NCBI GenBank assembly: GCA_900317285.1
Contig: ONGA01000001.1
Span: forward strand, 124,001-188,000
Length of the DNA: 64,000 nt
Direction: 5' to 3'
Origin: an uncultured Bacteroidales bacterium
Lineage (GTDB): Bacteria > Bacteroidota > Bacteroidia > Bacteroidales > P3
The position numbers and the translations under genes were made by a program. This document shows, piece after piece, positions 62,272 to 64,000 of the stretch (its first letter is position 1; each line of letters starts with the position of its first letter). The notes beneath the pieces were generated by a model. The model searched no databases, was not told the origin of the DNA, and worked only from the letters and a program-made list of their open reading frames with translations.

Positions 62272-63024
62272 TTATTTACTGTTGTTATTTCTGTTGCCCT
62301 GACGACGACGGGGAGCACCTTCGGGGCGACGACCGCCCATAGCGCCGGCGCGGTGGTCTTTCTGCTGACCGCCAACGGTCGAGGAAACGAGCTCGGGTCT
62401 GCCATAGATGACACCGCGGCAAATCCAGACCTTGATACCAATACGGCCATAGGTGGTGTGAGCCTCAGCGTTGGCATAGTCGATGTCGGCACGGAGGGTG
62501 TGCAGAGGAGTACGACCCTCTTTGAAGTGCTCGCTACGAGCGATTTCAGCGCCGCCAATACGACCGCTAATGGAGACCTTGATGCCTTCGGCGCCGGTAC
62601 GCATGGTCGAGGTGACAGCGTTCTTGATGGCGCGACGGTACTGGATACGGCCTTCGATCTGCTTGGCGATGTTCTGGGCGACGAGGACGGCGTCCATTTC
62701 GGGGCGCTTCACCTCGCTGATGTTGATCTGGACATCCTTGCCGGTGAGTTTCTTGAGTTCCTCACGAAGTTTGTCAACTTCGGAACCGGCACGACCGATG
62801 ATGAGACCCGGACGGGCGGAATTGATGGTGACGGTGAGGAGTTTGAGGGTACGCTCGATGTAAATCTTCGAGATGCTGGCCTTGGCGAGGCGGACGTTGA
62901 GGTATTTACGGATCTTGTCGTCCTCAACGAGTTTCTGCTCGAATCTTCTTCCACCAAACCAGTTAGAGTCCCATCCGCGGATGATACCTAATCTGTTTCC
63001 AATTGGGTTAGTTTTTTGTCCCAT
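62272..63024 (-). CDS. rpsC: 30S ribosomal protein S3
   Basis: 250 residues. [20 protein letters not shown], the KH domain with [16 protein letters not shown], and [20 protein letters not shown] are present. The tail beyond residue 215 is Arg/Gly/Asn-rich, as in relatives. Lines the mRNA entry. Confidence 0.98.
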   Translation of the reverse strand: MGQKTNPIGNRLGIIRGWDSNWFGGRRFEQKLVEDDKIRKYLNVRLAKASISKIYIERTLKLLTVTINSARPGLIIGRAGSEVDKLREELKKLTGKDVQINISEVKRPEMDAVLVAQNIAKQIEGRIQYRRAIKNAVTSTMRTGAEGIKVSISGRIGGAEIARSEHFKEGRTPLHTLRADIDYANAEAHTTYGRIGIKVWICRGVIYGRPELVSSTVGGQQKDHRAGAMGGRRPEGAPRRRQGNRNNNSK

Positions 63025-63049
63025 TGTTGAGTTTCTTCTTTTTAATTAC

Positions 63050-63487
63050 TTATTTTGTTTCTTCTTTTTCAGCCTTGGTTGCAGGGGCATCCTCGAGGCG
63101 GCTGCCGAGAATCATGGTGATGTGGTTGCTGCGTTTGCGGATGCGGTAGCCACGGCCCTGGGGGGCGGTGCGCATGCGTTTCATGGTGCGACCTTCGTCA
63201 ACCATAATCTGTTTCACGTACAGCTGAGCATCCTCCATGCGGGCGCCTTCGTTTTTAGCCTGCCAGTTGGCGATGGCGGAGAGAAGGAGTTTGCGCATTT
63301 TGGGGGCGGACTCTCTGGGGTTGTACTGCAGGATACCGAGAGCTTTCTCCACGTCCACGCCGCGAACGAGGTCGGCGACGAGGCGGGTCTTACGAGGCGA
63401 AGTGGGGTTATTCATCAACTTTGCCACATAGAGGCTCTTGTTGGCTTCTTTGCGTGCTTCAGCACTATTGTGTTTTCTACGTCCCAT
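63050..63487 (-). CDS. rplV: 50S ribosomal protein L22
   Basis: 145 residues. PTSPRKTRLVADLVRGVDVE, AIANWQAKNEGARMEDAQLY and the tunnel hairpin RTAPQGRGYRIRKRSNHITM are typical. The tail is short and charged. Confidence 0.97.
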   Translation of the reverse strand: MGRRKHNSAEARKEANKSLYVAKLMNNPTSPRKTRLVADLVRGVDVEKALGILQYNPRESAPKMRKLLLSAIANWQAKNEGARMEDAQLYVKQIMVDEGRTMKRMRTAPQGRGYRIRKRSNHITMILGSRLEDAPATKAEKEETK

Positions 63488-63501
63488 TTTTCTTTTAATG
63501 T

Positions 63502-63780
63502 TTACTTTTTACCTTTATCTTTAGATCCTGCATGACCGCGGAAGATGCGGGTGGGAGCGAATTCGCCAAGTTTGTGACCCACCATGTTTTCGGTGACGTA
63601 CACGGGGATGAACTTGTTTCCGTTGTGGACGGCGATAGTCTGACCCACAAAGTCGGGCGAAATCATCGAAGCTCTTGACCAAGTCTTGATGGAAACCTTC
63701 TTGTTGGACTGCTGGGCCTCGATTACACGTTTTTCCAGTTTGTGGAAAATATACGGACCTTTCTTTAATGAACGACTCAT
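63502..63780 (-). CDS. rpsS: 30S ribosomal protein S19
   Basis: 92 residues. [57 protein letters not shown] are standard. Head of the 30S subunit, beside S13. Confidence 0.98.
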   Translation of the reverse strand: MSRSLKKGPYIFHKLEKRVIEAQQSNKKVSIKTWSRASMISPDFVGQTIAVHNGNKFIPVYVTENMVGHKLGEFAPTRIFRGHAGSKDKGKK

Positions 63781-63800
63781 TGTTTCTTCTTTTTACTGAT

Positions 63801-64000
63801 TTACTTCTTTCTTCTCTCGACGATGTACTTGCTCGACTGCTTCTTGGGAGCGCGAGTCTTGTAACCCTTGGCCGGGATACCCTTGCGCGAACGGGGATGT
63901 CCGCCAGTCTGACGGCCTTCACCACCGCCCATCGGGTGGTCGACAGGATTCATGACGACGCCACGGTTGCGCGGACGGCGGCCGAGGTGACGGCTGCGAC
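63801..64000 (-). CDS. rplB: 50S ribosomal protein L2 (partial, C-terminal part)
   Basis: The frame enters from the right edge and ends with TAA at 63801-63803. The visible 66 residues include [20 protein letters not shown] and [17 protein letters not shown], the conserved L2 end, including the His involved in peptidyl transfer. It lies 20 nt upstream of rpsS, as in S10 operons. Confidence 0.96.
   Translation of the reverse strand, partial: RSRHLGRRPRNRGVVMNPVDHPMGGGEGRQTGGHPRSRKGIPAKGYKTRAPKKQSSKYIVERRKK

Overview
The window is chromosomal DNA of a member of the Bacteroidales, probably a gut-type species. Most promoters that can be read have the Bacteroidetes form: a -33 TTTG/TTG about 19 nt before a -7 TAnnTTTG. 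Gene content agrees: pyruvate:ferredoxin oxidoreductase, an adenosylcobalamin-type ribonucleotide reductase, DUF4248, DUF4954, DUF6266 and ORF6N proteins. The core genome is fairly GC-rich. Some inserted stretches, notably 17.6-19.8 kb, are clearly AT-rich. I found no rRNA, tRNA, CRISPR array or transposase.

Layout. 1-5.8 kb: the end of an unknown gene, then a leftward phage-like block (DUF6266 protein, two fibre-like proteins, an amidase, an overlapping spanin-like pair), an ImmA/DUF4411 toxin-antitoxin pair and a DUF4248 gene. 6-13.2 kb: a heavy-metal RND efflux operon (response regulator, histidine kinase, TolC-like protein, adaptor, CzcA-type pump) headed by a 26-codon signal-peptide-like ORF. 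13.2-14 kb: a repeat-dense intergenic region. 14-17.6 kb: nifJ. 17.6-21.6 kb: an AT-rich insert (HNH nuclease, leucine-rich-repeat protein), then dinD and an ORF6N gene full of palindromes. 21.7-27.4 kb, rightward: a second DUF6266 gene behind an 11-bp repeat array, a thioesterase, a Nudix enzyme, a TSCPD protein, a zeta-type toxin with a small partner, two DUF488 genes, a dual-OB/SANT-like protein and YraN. 27.4-31.3 kb, leftward: sodB, comM, an epimerase and a sigma-like gene. 31.4-33 kb: a DprA-like/PD-(D/E)XK fusion behind a structured leader. 33.2-37.1 kb: carbonic anhydrase and small repair and metabolic genes. 37.2-48 kb: nrdJ, rmuC, a DUF4954 gene, a CNNM/CBS transporter and a secreted beta-galactosidase. 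48-51.2 kb: rsgA, a thioredoxin-like lipoprotein and eno. 51.4-64 kb: the S10-spc-alpha ribosomal cluster from rplQ back to the 3' part of rplB.

Two themes stand out. First, nucleic-acid-processing and conflict genes: the zeta-toxin/DUF488/DUF488/dual-OB/YraN unit, and the DprA-like nuclease fusion. Proteins from both share the same C-terminal SANT/Myb-like module. The fusion gene also has a long hairpin leader and three copies of a TGGACC-N5/6-CTCGAC element around its promoter. Second, several small-repeat systems: helix-phased 10/11-bp tandem arrays (two upstream of DUF6266 genes), 9-bp-period G-tract arrays with G-quadruplex spacing, and AATTGA-type and GC-rich palindromic repeats that have entered coding sequences in frame (beta-galactosidase, nitroreductase) or supply gene ends (Nudix).
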